Source of the DNA: Alphaproteobacteria bacterium
Lineage (GTDB): Bacteria > Pseudomonadota > Alphaproteobacteria > Micropepsales > Micropepsaceae
Assembly: GCA_021325375.1 (NCBI GenBank)
Contig: JAJPHG010000009.1
Span: forward strand, 1 to 64,000
Length of the DNA stretch: 64,000 nt
Reading direction: 5' to 3'
Shown here: in pieces, positions 56,237 through 64,000 of the stretch
How the letters are laid out: the number at the start of each line of letters is the position of its first letter
Numbering within the stretch: position 1 is the first letter of the stretch
The notes under the pieces: model-generated
The model's database searches: none
The model's input: the letters and a program-made list of their open reading frames with translations, nothing else
What the model was told of the DNA's origin: nothing
Translations under genes and position numbers: made by a program

Positions 56237-58300
56237 TCACCCCGCGGGCGTGCCGGAGAGCACTTCCTTCACTTTCGCCGCCAGCTGCTTCAGCCCGAAG
56301 GGCTTGGGCAGGAAGTGGAGCTCTTCGGCCTTCTCGTCGTTGCGGCGGAAGGCTTCCTCGGCATAGCCGGACATGAAGATCACCGCGGTCTCGGGGCTGA
56401 TCCGCTTGAGCGCGCGCACCAGGGTCGGGCCGTCCATGTTGGGCATCACCACGTCGGTGACGAGAAGGTGGATCTTGGCCTTGTGCTCGCGCACGATCTC
56501 CAGCGCCTCCTCGCCGCCCGCCGCCTCCAGCACCTCGTAGCCGCGCATGCGCAGCGCGCGCGCGGCGAAGCTGCGCACCGCTTCCTCGTCCTCGACGAGA
56601 AGGATCGTGTCCTGTCCGGTGACGTCGCGCGGACCGGCGCGCTCGGGCTCGGGCGCAGGCGCGGGGTTCGCCTCGGCGCGGTAGCGCGGCAGGTAGATCG
56701 AGAACGCCGTGCCCTTGCCCACCTCGCTCTCCAGCGTGATGAAGCCGCCGGTCTGCTTGATGATGCCGTAGACGGTGGCGAGCCCGAGCCCCGTCCCCTG
56801 TCCGACCGGCTTGGTGGTGAAGAAGGGATCGAAGATCTTGCCCTGATGCTCCTTGGGGATGCCGATGCCGGTGTCGGCGACGTCGATGCGCACATAGTCG
56901 CCCGGCGGCATGATCGCGGTGCCGAAGGCGGCCGGCGTGGTGACCGTCTCGTTCTGCGTGCGGATCGTGACCGTGCCGCCCTTGGGCATCGCGTCGCGCG
57001 CGTTGACGACGAGGTTGATGATCGCGTTGGAGAGCTGCACCTCGTCGGCATGGACCTGCCACAGCTCGGCGCCGTGATCGAGCTCCAGCTCGACGCCCTC
57101 GCGCAGCAGCCGCTTGAGCATCACCGCGAGCTCGCCCACCACGTCGCGGACGCTGAGCACCTTGGGCTGCAGCGTCTGCTTGCGCGAGAAGGCGAGGAGC
57201 TGGCCGACCAAGGTCGCGGCGCGCAGTGCGTTCTGGTGGATCTCGTTGATCTCCTTGAACGAGGGATCGGCCGCCTGGTGGCGCATCAGCAGGAACTCGC
57301 TGTTGCCGATGATGACGGTCAGCAGGTTGTTGAAGTCGTGCGCAACGCCGCCCGCGAGCTGGCCGACCGCCTGCATCTTCTGCGACTGCGCGAACTTCGT
57401 CTCCAGCGCCTTCTGCTCCGAGACGTCGAGCAGATAGAGGATGAGGCGGCCGTCCTTCGCCGGATGCACGAACAGCTCGGCGGTGCGCTCGGCGTTGCCC
57501 GCGGCGCGCACCTCGCTCGATCCGCCCTTGGCAAAGAGCTCGCCGATGCGGTCCGCAGCGTCGACGAGATCGGCGAGGCTGCGGCCCGTCAGCGACTGCG
57601 CGCCGAAGAACGCGGCGAAGGCGCGGTTGGCGTCGGTCAGCCGTCCGTTCGCGTCGGCGACCGCCATGCCCATCGGCGCGTCGCGGAAGAGGTCGCTCGT
57701 GCCGACCGGCTCCGCTTGTCTGGCCTCGGCAGGCGCCTGCGGGGCCGCGGCATGCTGGGGCGCGAGGCGGGGCGTGAACCACCACGCGGTCTGCTTGTCG
57801 CTCAGGGGACGAACCGCCGCGACGATCTCGAGCCCCGGTGCGACCTGGAAGGATTCCTCGCGCGCCGCCCCTTCCGCGGCCGCCCTGGTCAGGCGGTAGA
57901 GCACCGCCGAGGAGGGCTCCCCGGCCAACGCCAATTCCGGCGGTGGGGCCGCTTCGCCGTCGCCGGCGCCCGCCATGCGGCGATAGACGGGATTGCAGTC
58001 GAGCACCGCGCCGTCGGTGCCAGTGATCGCCCAGGCGACATTGGCGCGCGCGGCGGCTTCGGCGACGCGACGCGCATCGGCGGTCGAGAGCGACTCCTTG
58101 GGCCAGATCGCATAGAGGAAGATCGACACCACCGCGCCGATGCCTGCCAGCAGCATGACGCCCGCCCAGCCGCTGCCGGGCACCGTCAGGGCCAGCACCG
58201 CGGCCGCGATGGCGAGGAAAATGAAGCCGAGCGCCGCCCAGCGCCACATCCCGGCCGGAAGCCCGACACCGCCTAAGCTCAATCCCCGCGCTGCCATCAT
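56237..58300 (-). CDS. cckA: Hybrid histidine kinase CckA
   Basis: About 687 residues. Two membrane helices (about 22-40 and 46-65) precede PAS-like regions (about 85-170 and 205-295), the dimerisation box 'GQLAGGVAHDFNNLLTVIIG' with H321, the ATPase domain ('IINLVVNARDAMPKGGTVTI', 'DTGIGIPKEHQGKIFDPFFT', 'GTGLGLATVYGIIKQTGG') and a C-terminal receiver with D616 ('VTDVVMPNMDG'). CckA drives the ChpT-CtrA relay. The start at 58300 is chosen because the longer frame begins inside a repeat. CtrA boxes are present at 61886 and 61939. Confidence 0.93.
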   Translation of the reverse strand: MMAARGLSLGGVGLPAGMWRWAALGFIFLAIAAAVLALTVPGSGWAGVMLLAGIGAVVSIFLYAIWPKESLSTADARRVAEAAARANVAWAITGTDGAVLDCNPVYRRMAGAGDGEAAPPPELALAGEPSSAVLYRLTRAAAEGAAREESFQVAPGLEIVAAVRPLSDKQTAWWFTPRLAPQHAAAPQAPAEARQAEPVGTSDLFRDAPMGMAVADANGRLTDANRAFAAFFGAQSLTGRSLADLVDAADRIGELFAKGGSSEVRAAGNAERTAELFVHPAKDGRLILYLLDVSEQKALETKFAQSQKMQAVGQLAGGVAHDFNNLLTVIIGNSEFLLMRHQAADPSFKEINEIHQNALRAATLVGQLLAFSRKQTLQPKVLSVRDVVGELAVMLKRLLREGVELELDHGAELWQVHADEVQLSNAIINLVVNARDAMPKGGTVTIRTQNETVTTPAAFGTAIMPPGDYVRIDVADTGIGIPKEHQGKIFDPFFTTKPVGQGTGLGLATVYGIIKQTGGFITLESEVGKGTAFSIYLPRYRAEANPAPAPEPERAGPRDVTGQDTILLVEDEEAVRSFAARALRMRGYEVLEAAGGEEALEIVREHKAKIHLLVTDVVMPNMDGPTLVRALKRISPETAVIFMSGYAEEAFRRNDEKAEELHFLPKPFGLKQLAAKVKEVLSGTPAG

Positions 58301-58354
58301 GGGGCGAGAATATCCCACGATTCGCTGGGGGTCTGTACGCAATTGAAAAACCGA

Positions 58355-58534
58355 TGTCATGGCCCGCGAATGCGGGCCACCCAGGTGGGGTCTGCATAAT
58401 ATGGAAGATTCGCACGCGGAGACGCGGAGGACGCGGAGTTGATCTCACTTCCGCGTCCTCCGCGTCTCCGCGTGATCCTTCTGAAAAAGCGCGACAGATG
58501 TGACCTGGGTGGCCCGCATTCGCGGGCCATGACA
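58355..58534. repeat. Composite inverted-repeat element, second 'empty' copy
   Basis: Ends TGTCATGGCCCGCGAATGCG and its inverted copy finishing CGCGGGCCATGACA enclose an inner inverted repeat (CGCGGAGACGCGGAGGACG at about 58416-58437 against its complement at 58454-58474). It fills the gap between flhB and cckA. It is the best preserved copy of the family seen at 2939-3115. Confidence 0.88.
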
Positions 58535-58545
58535 GGGAGTTTTCG

Positions 58546-59622
58546 CTAATTTGCCCGCATTTTCCCGCTGAGGCGCAGGACATAGCCGATGACCTGGGCG
58601 ACGGCCTTGTAGTGCTCGGCCGGGATCGCCTGGTCGACCTCGACGGTGGCGTGCAGCGCGCGGGCCAGAGGCGGGTTTTCGACAATGGGGACGTCGTGCG
58701 CGGCGGCGACCTCGCGGATGCGCAGGGCCAGCGCGTCGACGCCCTTGGCCACGCAGATAGGCGCGGCCATCTTGCCCGATTCGTATTTGAGGGCGATCGC
58801 GTAATGGGTCGGGTTGGTGATGATCACGGTCGCCTCCGGGACGGCCGCGATCATGCGCCGGCGCGAGCGCTCCATGCGGAGCTGGCGGATCTTGGCCTTG
58901 ACGGCCGGGTCGCCCTCGGTCTGGCGGAACTCCTCCTTGATCTCCTGCTTGGACATGCGGTTGCGCTGGATGAAGCGGTAGCGCTGCATGAAATAGTCGC
59001 CGGCCGCGATCACGGCGAGCGCCGCGAGTGCGGCGATCAGCACCTTGAACAGGAGATGGCTCATGTCGCCCGCCACGCCGGCGGGCGAGGTATCGAGCAC
59101 GTTGCCGATCGCGCCGCGCTCGGGCCAGACCTGGGTCCAGATCGCGGCGCCGACGATGGCGATCTTGACGACGCCCTTGGCGAGATTGGAAAGCCCCTCG
59201 ACGCCGAACATGCGCTTGAAGCCCGCGCCCAGGGACAGCTTGGAGAGATCGGGCTTGATGCGCTCGAAGGTGAAGACAGGGCGGTGCTGGATCAAATTGC
59301 CGCCGAGGCCGAAGAATATCAGCAGCGCGAAGACGGGCCCCAGGATCGCGGCGAGCTTCCACAGCAGCGCGCCCATCAGCGCCTGCAGGTCGCCGCCGCC
59401 GACCGCGAACTGGTCCGGCTGCTCCAGGAACGCGCGCATCGTGGTGGCCAAGCTGACCGCGACCGAGCGTCCGAAGATTGCGATAGCGAGCGTGCCGCCT
59501 GCCAGCACGATGAAGGTGGAAAGCTCGGTGCTCTTGACGACGTCGCCGTGCTCATGTGCCTCGGTGAGCCGTTTTTGTGTCGGCTCTTCCGTCTGTGAGG
59601 ATTTGTCCTTCTCGTCGGCCAT
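58546..59622 (-). CDS. flhB: Flagellar export protein FlhB
   Basis: A 358-residue export-gate protein with an N-terminal 'EEPTQKRLTEAHEHGDVVKS', four membrane helices and a cytoplasmic domain with the self-cleaving 'NPTH' (N270). It sets the switch from hook/rod to filament export. 'RMSKQEIKEEFRQTEGDPAV' is the typical linker. It directly follows fliR (start and stop adjacent) and ends 12 bases before the repeat that separates it from cckA. Confidence 0.97.
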   Translation of the reverse strand: MADEKDKSSQTEEPTQKRLTEAHEHGDVVKSTELSTFIVLAGGTLAIAIFGRSVAVSLATTMRAFLEQPDQFAVGGGDLQALMGALLWKLAAILGPVFALLIFFGLGGNLIQHRPVFTFERIKPDLSKLSLGAGFKRMFGVEGLSNLAKGVVKIAIVGAAIWTQVWPERGAIGNVLDTSPAGVAGDMSHLLFKVLIAALAALAVIAAGDYFMQRYRFIQRNRMSKQEIKEEFRQTEGDPAVKAKIRQLRMERSRRRMIAAVPEATVIITNPTHYAIALKYESGKMAAPICVAKGVDALALRIREVAAAHDVPIVENPPLARALHATVEVDQAIPAEHYKAVAQVIGYVLRLSGKMRAN

Positions 59623-60390
59623 CTAGAGGAAGTTCCCCATCTGGCCGGCATAGAAGTTCAGGAACAGCGTCATCATCCCGCCGAGGATGAGCGTCATCAG
59701 AAGGAAGCCGACCAGGATGTTGACCGGCATGGCGACGAAATAGATCTGCAATTGCGGCATCAGCCGCGCCAGCACGCCGACGCCGACCGACAGCGCAAAG
59801 CCGAAGACGATGAAGGGGGCTGCGAGCTGGAAGCCGAGCGCGAAGGAGCCGCTGACAAGCCGCGTCACGAGCTCGGCCATGTCGCCGGTCGGCAGCGTGG
59901 CGCCCGGCCCGATCAGGTGATAGGAGCCGGCAACCGCGGCGATCGCGAGATGGTGCAGGTTGGTCGCGAAGATCATCACCACGCCGATGAGCGAGAGGAA
60001 GTTGCTCACCACCGCGCTCTGCTCGCCCGAAGTCGTGGGATCGACGGTCTGCGCATAGGCCAGGCCCGTCTGCGTCGCGATCAAGGTGCCCGCGACCTGC
60101 AGCGCGCTCATGATGATGCGCGCCATCGCGCCGATGAGAAGACCGGCGGTGATCTCCTCGGCGATGAGAAGGCCGAGCGCCAGCATGCCGGCGGGCTCGG
60201 TCTGCGGGTATTGGCCGGCGACCGTCGGCGCCAGGCACAGCGAGATCGCCAGCGCCAGCACAAGCCTGACCATCGGCGGCACGCCCGCCTCGCCGATCGC
60301 AGGCAGCATCATCACCATTGCTCCCGTGCGTGCGAAGACGAGCAGATAGACGAGGACGGTGCCGGCGAGCGCGGGGACGTGGATGTGCAT
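59623..60390 (-). CDS. fliR: Flagellar export protein FliR
   Basis: A 255-residue integral membrane component of the export gate. It begins 'MHIHVPALAGTVLVYLLVFA' then RTGAMVMMLPAIGE, with 'AGTLIATQTGLAYAQTVDPT' and 'VNILVGFLLMTLILGGMMTL' as in FliR. About six helices. It lies between fliQ (6-base gap) and flhB (no gap), the standard order. Confidence 0.95.
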   Translation of the reverse strand: MHIHVPALAGTVLVYLLVFARTGAMVMMLPAIGEAGVPPMVRLVLALAISLCLAPTVAGQYPQTEPAGMLALGLLIAEEITAGLLIGAMARIIMSALQVAGTLIATQTGLAYAQTVDPTTSGEQSAVVSNFLSLIGVVMIFATNLHHLAIAAVAGSYHLIGPGATLPTGDMAELVTRLVSGSFALGFQLAAPFIVFGFALSVGVGVLARLMPQLQIYFVAMPVNILVGFLLMTLILGGMMTLFLNFYAGQMGNFL

Positions 60391-60396
60391 CGCGTC

Positions 60397-60660
60397 TCAA
60401 TACGCCGCGATGCGATGCGCGATATCGGTCATCAGGCCGCTCATCGCGGCGCCCGCGAAGGGCAGCGCGAGGAGGAGCACAATGAAGATCGCGATGATCT
60501 TCGGCACGAAGACGAGCGTCATCTCCTGGATCTGGGTCAGCGCCTGGAGCAGGCCGATGCCGAGGCCGACGACGAGAGCGGTCAGCATCGCAGGCGTGAC
60601 GACCTCGAGCAGGACGTAGATGGAGGAGCGGGCGAAATCGATGGTGTCTGCGGGGGTCAT
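60397..60660 (-). CDS. fliQ: Flagellar export protein FliQ
   Basis: An 87-residue protein with two membrane helices ('VVTPAMLTALVVGLGIGLLQ' and 'KIIAIFIVLLLALPFAGAAM') joined by 'ALTQIQEMTLVFVP', the FliQ signature. It is part of the FliP-FliQ-FliR core. Six-base gaps on both sides show co-translation with fliE and fliR. Confidence 0.95.
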   Translation of the reverse strand: MTPADTIDFARSSIYVLLEVVTPAMLTALVVGLGIGLLQALTQIQEMTLVFVPKIIAIFIVLLLALPFAGAAMSGLMTDIAHRIAAY

Positions 60661-60666
60661 GGTTCC

Positions 60667-60981
60667 TCAGATCGGCATGTTCATGATGGACTGATAGGCT
60701 TGGACGACCTTGTCGCGGACGGCGACGACGGTGTCCAAGGTGAGCTCGGCGGAGTTCACCGCATTGACGACGTCGACGATGTTGGCGTTGCCCGCGACCT
60801 GCTGCGTCGCCATCTGCTCGCCGGTCTTCATCGTGGACACGCTGTCCTTGATCGCGTCGCTCAGGAAATCGCCGAAGCCCTGTTGCCCGGTGGCGGGGAT
60901 GGCGGATTGCGCGGTGCTCGCGGTGCCGATCTTGGCGATCGACTGATAGGCGGCGGCTGCGGCGGCGGGGAGGGCGGCCAT
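60667..60981 (-). CDS. fliE: Flagellar hook-basal body protein FliE
   Basis: A 104-residue rod-junction protein joining the MS ring to the rod. 'FGDFLSDAIKDSVSTMKTGE' and the C-terminal 'VNAVNSAELTLDTVVAVRDK' then VVQAYQSIMNMPI match FliE. The N-terminal 25 residues are Ala-rich. It lies between flgC and fliQ as usual. Confidence 0.94.
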   Translation of the reverse strand: MAALPAAAAAAYQSIAKIGTASTAQSAIPATGQQGFGDFLSDAIKDSVSTMKTGEQMATQQVAGNANIVDVVNAVNSAELTLDTVVAVRDKVVQAYQSIMNMPI

Positions 60982-60992
60982 GGTCTAATCCT

Positions 60993-61403
60993 CTAGCGGT
61001 TCAGCAGGCCGATGGTGCGCGACATCATCGATTTGGTCGCGTCCATCACGGTCAGGTCGGCCTCGTAGGAGCGCTGCGCCTCGCGCATGTCCATGATCTC
61101 GACCAGCGAGTTGACGTTGGGCAGCTTGACGTAGCCGGTCTTGTCGGCGGCGGGATTGCTCGGGTCGTATTGGCGGCGGAACTCGCTCATGTCGGCCTGC
61201 GGCGTGCCGGGAGCGACGAGCGTGGCGCCGAGCTCGCGGTCGAACTGGCTGTTCACGGTGGCGATCTTGCGGCGATAGGGATCGCCGCCCGGCGCGCTCG
61301 CGGTCGAATTGGCGTTGGCGATGTTCTCCGAGATGACGCGCATGCGGTCGGTCTGCGCGCGCATGCCCGAGGCCGCGATGAGCATGGAAGCCGTGAAGTC
61401 CAT
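60993..61403 (-). CDS. flgC: Flagellar basal-body rod protein FlgC
   Basis: A 136-residue proximal-rod protein. 'MLIAASGMRAQTDRMRVISE' then NIANANST is the rod-protein N-terminal motif, 'DPSNPAADKTGYVKLPNVNS' then LVEIMDMREAQRSYEAD the FlgC-type middle, and the C-terminal helix ends 'MMSRTIGLLNR'. It follows flgB by 10 bases. Confidence 0.96.
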   Translation of the reverse strand: MDFTASMLIAASGMRAQTDRMRVISENIANANSTASAPGGDPYRRKIATVNSQFDRELGATLVAPGTPQADMSEFRRQYDPSNPAADKTGYVKLPNVNSLVEIMDMREAQRSYEADLTVMDATKSMMSRTIGLLNR

Positions 61404-61413
61404 CGATCTTCTC

Positions 61414-61827
61414 CTAGCTGGTCGACTTGCCGAGCGCGGTGCGCATGAGCTGCATCGCCTTGGCGTAGAGATTGGCGGCGGCCTGGTACTGGCCCTGGGT
61501 GTCGGAGACTTTGATCATCTCCTCTTCGAGCGAGACCGAGTTGCCGTTGGGACCGGCCGAGGCGTCCGGCGTCTCGGCGCTGTCGAAGCCGCCGCTTTGC
61601 GGCGTCACCGCGATGTGGCGCGGATCGGTGACCATGAGGCCGGAGCCTGAGCCCGCCTCGTTCGCCTTCTTGAGCAGGCTCTCGAAATCCATGGGCTTGA
61701 GATCGCGCGCGGCATAGCCGGGCGTGTCGGCATTGGCCACGTTCTGCGAAAGCACGTCCTGGCGCGCCTCGAGCCAGCTCATCTTGCTCTTCAGCATCGA
61801 CATCAGCGGCACGTCGGGCAGGTTCAT
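61414..61827 (-). CDS. flgB: Flagellar basal-body rod protein FlgB
   Basis: A 137-residue proximal-rod protein: 'LEARQDVLSQNVANADTPGY' then AARDLKPMDFE, and the C-terminal 'MIKVSDTQGQYQAAANLYAK' then AMQLMRTALGKS. A GGAGA site lies before the ATG. It is the first gene of flgB-flgC-fliE-fliQ-fliR-flhB and diverges from fliO-fliP across a 149-base region with two CtrA boxes. Confidence 0.95.
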   Translation of the reverse strand: MNLPDVPLMSMLKSKMSWLEARQDVLSQNVANADTPGYAARDLKPMDFESLLKKANEAGSGSGLMVTDPRHIAVTPQSGGFDSAETPDASAGPNGNSVSLEEEMIKVSDTQGQYQAAANLYAKAMQLMRTALGKSTS

Positions 61828-61885
61828 CGCTGTTCTCCGTACACGGAAAATTAGCCTTAAGAACGCCCATGCTGCGCGTGAACGA

Positions 61886-61900
61886 TTAAGCCGCGCTTAA
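61886..61900. promoter_or_regulatory. CtrA binding site 1
   Basis: TTAA-GCCGCGC-TTAA, followed by C, is an exact full CtrA box (TTAA-N7-TTAA). It lies 59 bases before flgB and 77 before fliO, and may act on both. Confidence 0.75.
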
Positions 61901-61938
61901 CGACGTGGAAGTTTCTGCCGGGCCGTTTTTTCCTCTTT

Positions 61939-61953
61939 TTAACTCGCGATTAA
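61939..61953. promoter_or_regulatory. CtrA binding site 2
   Basis: TTAA-CTCGCGA-TTAA is a second exact CtrA box, 38 bases after the first and 24 bases before the fliO start. A TTGAC follows at 61956-61960. The pair suggests that both flagellar operons are under CtrA control, with the kinase gene cckA on the same contig. Confidence 0.75.
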
Positions 61954-61976
61954 GGTTGACGGGTTTTGATGCGGCC

Positions 61977-62270
61977 ATGGACATGGTCGACATCGGACGA
62001 TATTTCGCGGCGCTTTTGATGGTGCTCGCGCTTGTGGGTTTCGCAGGCCTCGCGGTGCGCCGCTTCGGCATGCCGGGTCTCGTCAAGCCGCAGGGCATGC
62101 GCAGGCTCACCGTCGTCGAGACGTTGATGATCGGTCCGCGCCAGCGTCTCTATCTTCTTCGCCGCGACGGCGTCGAGCATCTGGTGCTCGCGGGCCCCGA
62201 CGGCATGAGCGTCGTCGAGGCTGGCATCCAGCCGCCGCCGGAACCCGCGCTCGCGCAGGTGCCGGCATGA
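61977..62270 (+). CDS. fliO: Flagellar biosynthesis protein FliO
   Basis: A 97-residue protein with one N-terminal membrane helix ('YFAALLMVLALVGFAGLAVR') and the cytoplasmic FliO domain 'RRLTVVETLMIGPRQRLYLL' then RRDGVEHLVLAGPDG. It helps FliP assemble in the export gate. ATG at 61977 or 61983 are both possible. It overlaps fliP by ATGA. Confidence 0.9.
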   Translation: MDMVDIGRYFAALLMVLALVGFAGLAVRRFGMPGLVKPQGMRRLTVVETLMIGPRQRLYLLRRDGVEHLVLAGPDGMSVVEAGIQPPPEPALAQVPA

Positions 62271-63043
62271 GATCGCGTCTTCTGATCGCGGGACTCGTCC
62301 TCATCGCGCTGGTCGTGCCCGAAGCCGCGTCGGCGGCGGCCGCCGCCGCGCCGGGGCCTGCGAGCGGGCTTTCCATCGACTTCAACGGCTCGGGCCTTTT
62401 CACCGACCGCTTGATGCAGATCGTGGCGCTGATCACGGTGCTTTCCGTCGCGCCGTCGATCCTGATCATGATGACGAGCTTCGTGCGCATCGTCGTGGTT
62501 TTGTCGCTGCTGCGCACCGCGATGGGATTGCAGCAGAGCCCGCCCAACAGCGTGATCGTCAGCCTGGCGCTGTTCCTCACCCTATTCGTGATGACGCCGG
62601 CGCTGAAGGACGCCTACAACCAGGGCATCGTACCGCTTACCACCAACCAGATCACGACCGAGCAGGCCTTCGACCGCACCACCGCGCCGCTCAAGAAGTT
62701 CATGGCCGCGCATGTGCGCGAGGCCGATCTGAAGCTGTTCATGGACATGAGCCACGCCAAGCCCGCCGCCTCGCCCGACCAGGTCGCGCTCACCACGCTC
62801 GCGCCCGCCTTCATGCTGTCGGAGCTCAAGCGCGCCTTCGAGATCGGGTTCCTGATCTTCGTGCCCTTCCTCATCATCGACATGGCGGTGGCCTCGATCC
62901 TGATGTCGATGGGCATGATGATGCTGCCGCCCGTGGTGATATCGCTGCCGTTCAAATTGATCTTCTTCGTCCTCGTCGACGGCTGGCGCCTGGTCGCGGG
63001 ATCGCTGGTGGAGAGTTACCTGCACTCGCCGCCGCCGACCTGA
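62267..63043 (+). CDS. fliP: Flagellar export protein FliP
   Basis: A 258-residue export-gate protein with a cleavable signal peptide ('RLLIAGLVLIALVVPEAASA') and four helices. 'SVAPSILIMMTSFVRIVVVL' then SLLRTAMGLQQSPPN, 'FMAAHVREADLKLFMDM', and 'FEIGFLIFVPFLIIDMAVAS' then ILMSMGMMMLPP are family signatures. It is coupled to fliO and converges with the next gene after 8 bases. Confidence 0.97.
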   Translation: MRSRLLIAGLVLIALVVPEAASAAAAAAPGPASGLSIDFNGSGLFTDRLMQIVALITVLSVAPSILIMMTSFVRIVVVLSLLRTAMGLQQSPPNSVIVSLALFLTLFVMTPALKDAYNQGIVPLTTNQITTEQAFDRTTAPLKKFMAAHVREADLKLFMDMSHAKPAASPDQVALTTLAPAFMLSELKRAFEIGFLIFVPFLIIDMAVASILMSMGMMMLPPVVISLPFKLIFFVLVDGWRLVAGSLVESYLHSPPPT

Positions 63044-63051
63044 CGCGGCGA

Positions 63052-63825
63052 TCAGAAGCCTCGCGACGGATCGTCGTGACGCGTGCTCTGGCGATACAGG
63101 ACCCACAGGGCTCCGACCGGCACGGAGAGGGCGACGAGCCACGGCTGGTATTGGCTCGCCCGCAAGACGCTGACGCCGAGCAGTTGCAGGCTGAGCAGCG
63201 ACAGCGAATAATATCCGGTCGTCCAATTGAACGTGAACTTGAAGAAGCCGAGCAGGATGAAGATGGTCCATGCCCAGCGCCAGCGCATCGTCTTGCTGCG
63301 CCACAGCTTGATCAGGGCATAGATCATCAGAAGCGGGATCGCGACCGCCAGAAGCAGCACGACGTAGTGAAGCGGCCCCTTGCCGGCGAACGAAAAGCCA
63401 TTGCTGGCGACCAGGGCGTGCGGCAGCGGCTGGAAATAGGCGTTCTCGATGACGATCCTTCCGTTTTCCCGCGCGGTCTGGATCCGCACGCCGAGATCGC
63501 CGGGGCCGTCGAATTCATAGATCAGGTTGATCAAGACGCTCGTTTGCGATCCGCTTCCGGTGGATGTCTGAAACGTCTCGTTCCACGTCACGCTGATGTT
63601 CTTCAGCTTGCCCGGCGGATACAACGCGATCATTTTCGGGATCACCGCCTTGAGCGCGTCGTGATCCCCGCTCGAGGCGAACTCCTTCTCGATCTCGGCG
63701 GTGTTGTGCTGAGGGAAAAGGGAGACGAAATGCTTCGCGAATTCGATGTCCTCATGTGGCTCGACCGCGGAACAGGCGAGCAGGGGCATCAGCAGCGCAA
63801 GGATCGCGAGGATACGAAAATGCAA
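63052..63825 (-). CDS. Membrane lipoprotein-like protein of unknown function
   Basis: A 257-residue protein. The signal peptide ends in a lipobox-like 'LLACSAV' (Cys 18). An exported domain of about 130 residues ('ISVTWNETFQTSTGSGSQTS', 'GVRIQTARENGRIVIENAYF') is followed by three or four membrane helices ('LHYVVLLLAVAIPLLMIYAL', 'WAWTIFILLGFFKFTFNW', 'YQPWLVALSVPVGALWVLY'). This mixture of lipoprotein signal and polytopic C-terminus is unusual. Family not recognised. Confidence 0.65.
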   Translation of the reverse strand: MHFRILAILALLMPLLACSAVEPHEDIEFAKHFVSLFPQHNTAEIEKEFASSGDHDALKAVIPKMIALYPPGKLKNISVTWNETFQTSTGSGSQTSVLINLIYEFDGPGDLGVRIQTARENGRIVIENAYFQPLPHALVASNGFSFAGKGPLHYVVLLLAVAIPLLMIYALIKLWRSKTMRWRWAWTIFILLGFFKFTFNWTTGYYSLSLLSLQLLGVSVLRASQYQPWLVALSVPVGALWVLYRQSTRHDDPSRGF

Positions 63826-63849
63826 GCAAGCCCCCCTGATGGTTCTTCT

Positions 63850-64000
63850 CTATTCCGCGGCCTTCGCGGCCGCCGGCATGCGCGAGCGGTGATAGGGGCG
63901 GTCGCCCAGGATCGTCGCGCGGTGCATCACGCGGCGGTGGGGCAGGTAGTCGTTCACCGCGTAGTGCTGGGTGATGCGGTTGTCCCAGAAGGCGATCGAG
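63850..64000 (-). CDS. TauD/TfdA-type Fe(II)/2-oxoglutarate dioxygenase, C-terminal part
   Basis: Only the last 49 codons are inside the window; the start lies beyond the right edge. Read on the - strand it gives '[20 protein letters not shown]' then [15 protein letters not shown]. The His in TQHY is the third iron ligand of the TauD fold, and the Arg in MHRATI holds 2-oxoglutarate. The family oxidises taurine, alkylsulfonates or aryloxyalkanoates; the substrate cannot be set from this part. Confidence 0.85.
   Translation of the reverse strand, partial: SIAFWDNRITQHYAVNDYLPHRRVMHRATILGDRPYHRSRMPAAAKAAE

Noticed and set aside
61897..61920. Sigma-54 promoter (GG-N10-GC) between flgB and fliO
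   Set aside because: GTGGAAGTTTCTGCC only loosely resembles TGGC-N8-TTGC, and no activator site was found; the CtrA boxes explain the region better.

Overview
The window is GC-rich, densely packed DNA from an alphaproteobacterium. The evidence is a full division and cell-wall (dcw) cluster with the alphaproteobacterial tail ftsZ-lpxC-bamD-recN-ligA, the hybrid kinase CckA beside flagellar genes, two exact CtrA boxes (TTAA-N7-TTAA) in a flagellar divergent promoter, and the alphaproteobacterial set fumC / SspB / DUF4169 / small ribbon-helix-helix protein. The abundant hairpin intergenic repeats suggest a Rhizomicrobium- or Micropepsis-like lineage, but this is a weak guess.

Layout: 1-2.9 kb holds the end of a cyclophilin gene, a HicB/HicA-like pair, and an operon of a His-rich peptide, a His-tailed ribbon-helix-helix protein, an AmpD-type amidase and an Asp/Glu racemase. 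3-8 kb is mixed: a GNAT enzyme, an exported protein, RNase P RNA with its promoter, an unknown gene right behind it, an enoyl-CoA hydratase, DUF1810 and a TsaA-domain protein. 8.0-33.7 kb is the dcw run on the + strand: a promoter with a triple MraZ operator, then mraZ-rsmH-ftsL-ftsI-murE-murF-mraY-murD-ftsW-murG-murC-murB-ddl-ftsQ-ftsA-ftsZ, an exported amidase bracketed by two copies of a ~135-bp repeat, then lpxC-bamD-recN-ligA. These genes make the UDP-muropeptide, flip and cross-link it, and build the divisome that directs it.

34-50.4 kb is mostly on the - strand: a TonB/TolA-like protein, an esterase, aminopeptidase P, PrmA, a nuclease-like ORF inside an inverted-repeat element, a UvrD/PcrA helicase, a SEC-C protein, a CoA-transferase, DUF4169, three tandem glutathione transferases, a ribbon-helix-helix protein, a methyltransferase-like protein, fumarase C, a VapBC-type module and SspB. 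50.4-58.3 kb has an exported protein coupled to a cytochrome P450, an Old Yellow Enzyme and an MFS exporter with overlapping divergent start codons, an Lrp regulator, a secreted Cys-containing protein, and cckA. 58.5-63 kb is a flagellar block (flgB-flgC-fliE-fliQ-fliR-flhB on -, fliO-fliP on +) that diverges from an intergenic region with two CtrA boxes. The window ends in a lipoprotein-like membrane protein and the C-terminus of a TauD-type dioxygenase.

Most notable are the intergenic repeats: one ~180-bp inverted-repeat element exists in 'empty' form and in a form holding one AT-rich nuclease-like gene; another repeat brackets the amidase that interrupts ftsZ-lpxC; a small C-rich hairpin has entered murD in frame; and half-size hairpins sit at three convergent gene junctions. 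No CRISPR array, prophage, transposase or tRNA gene was seen.
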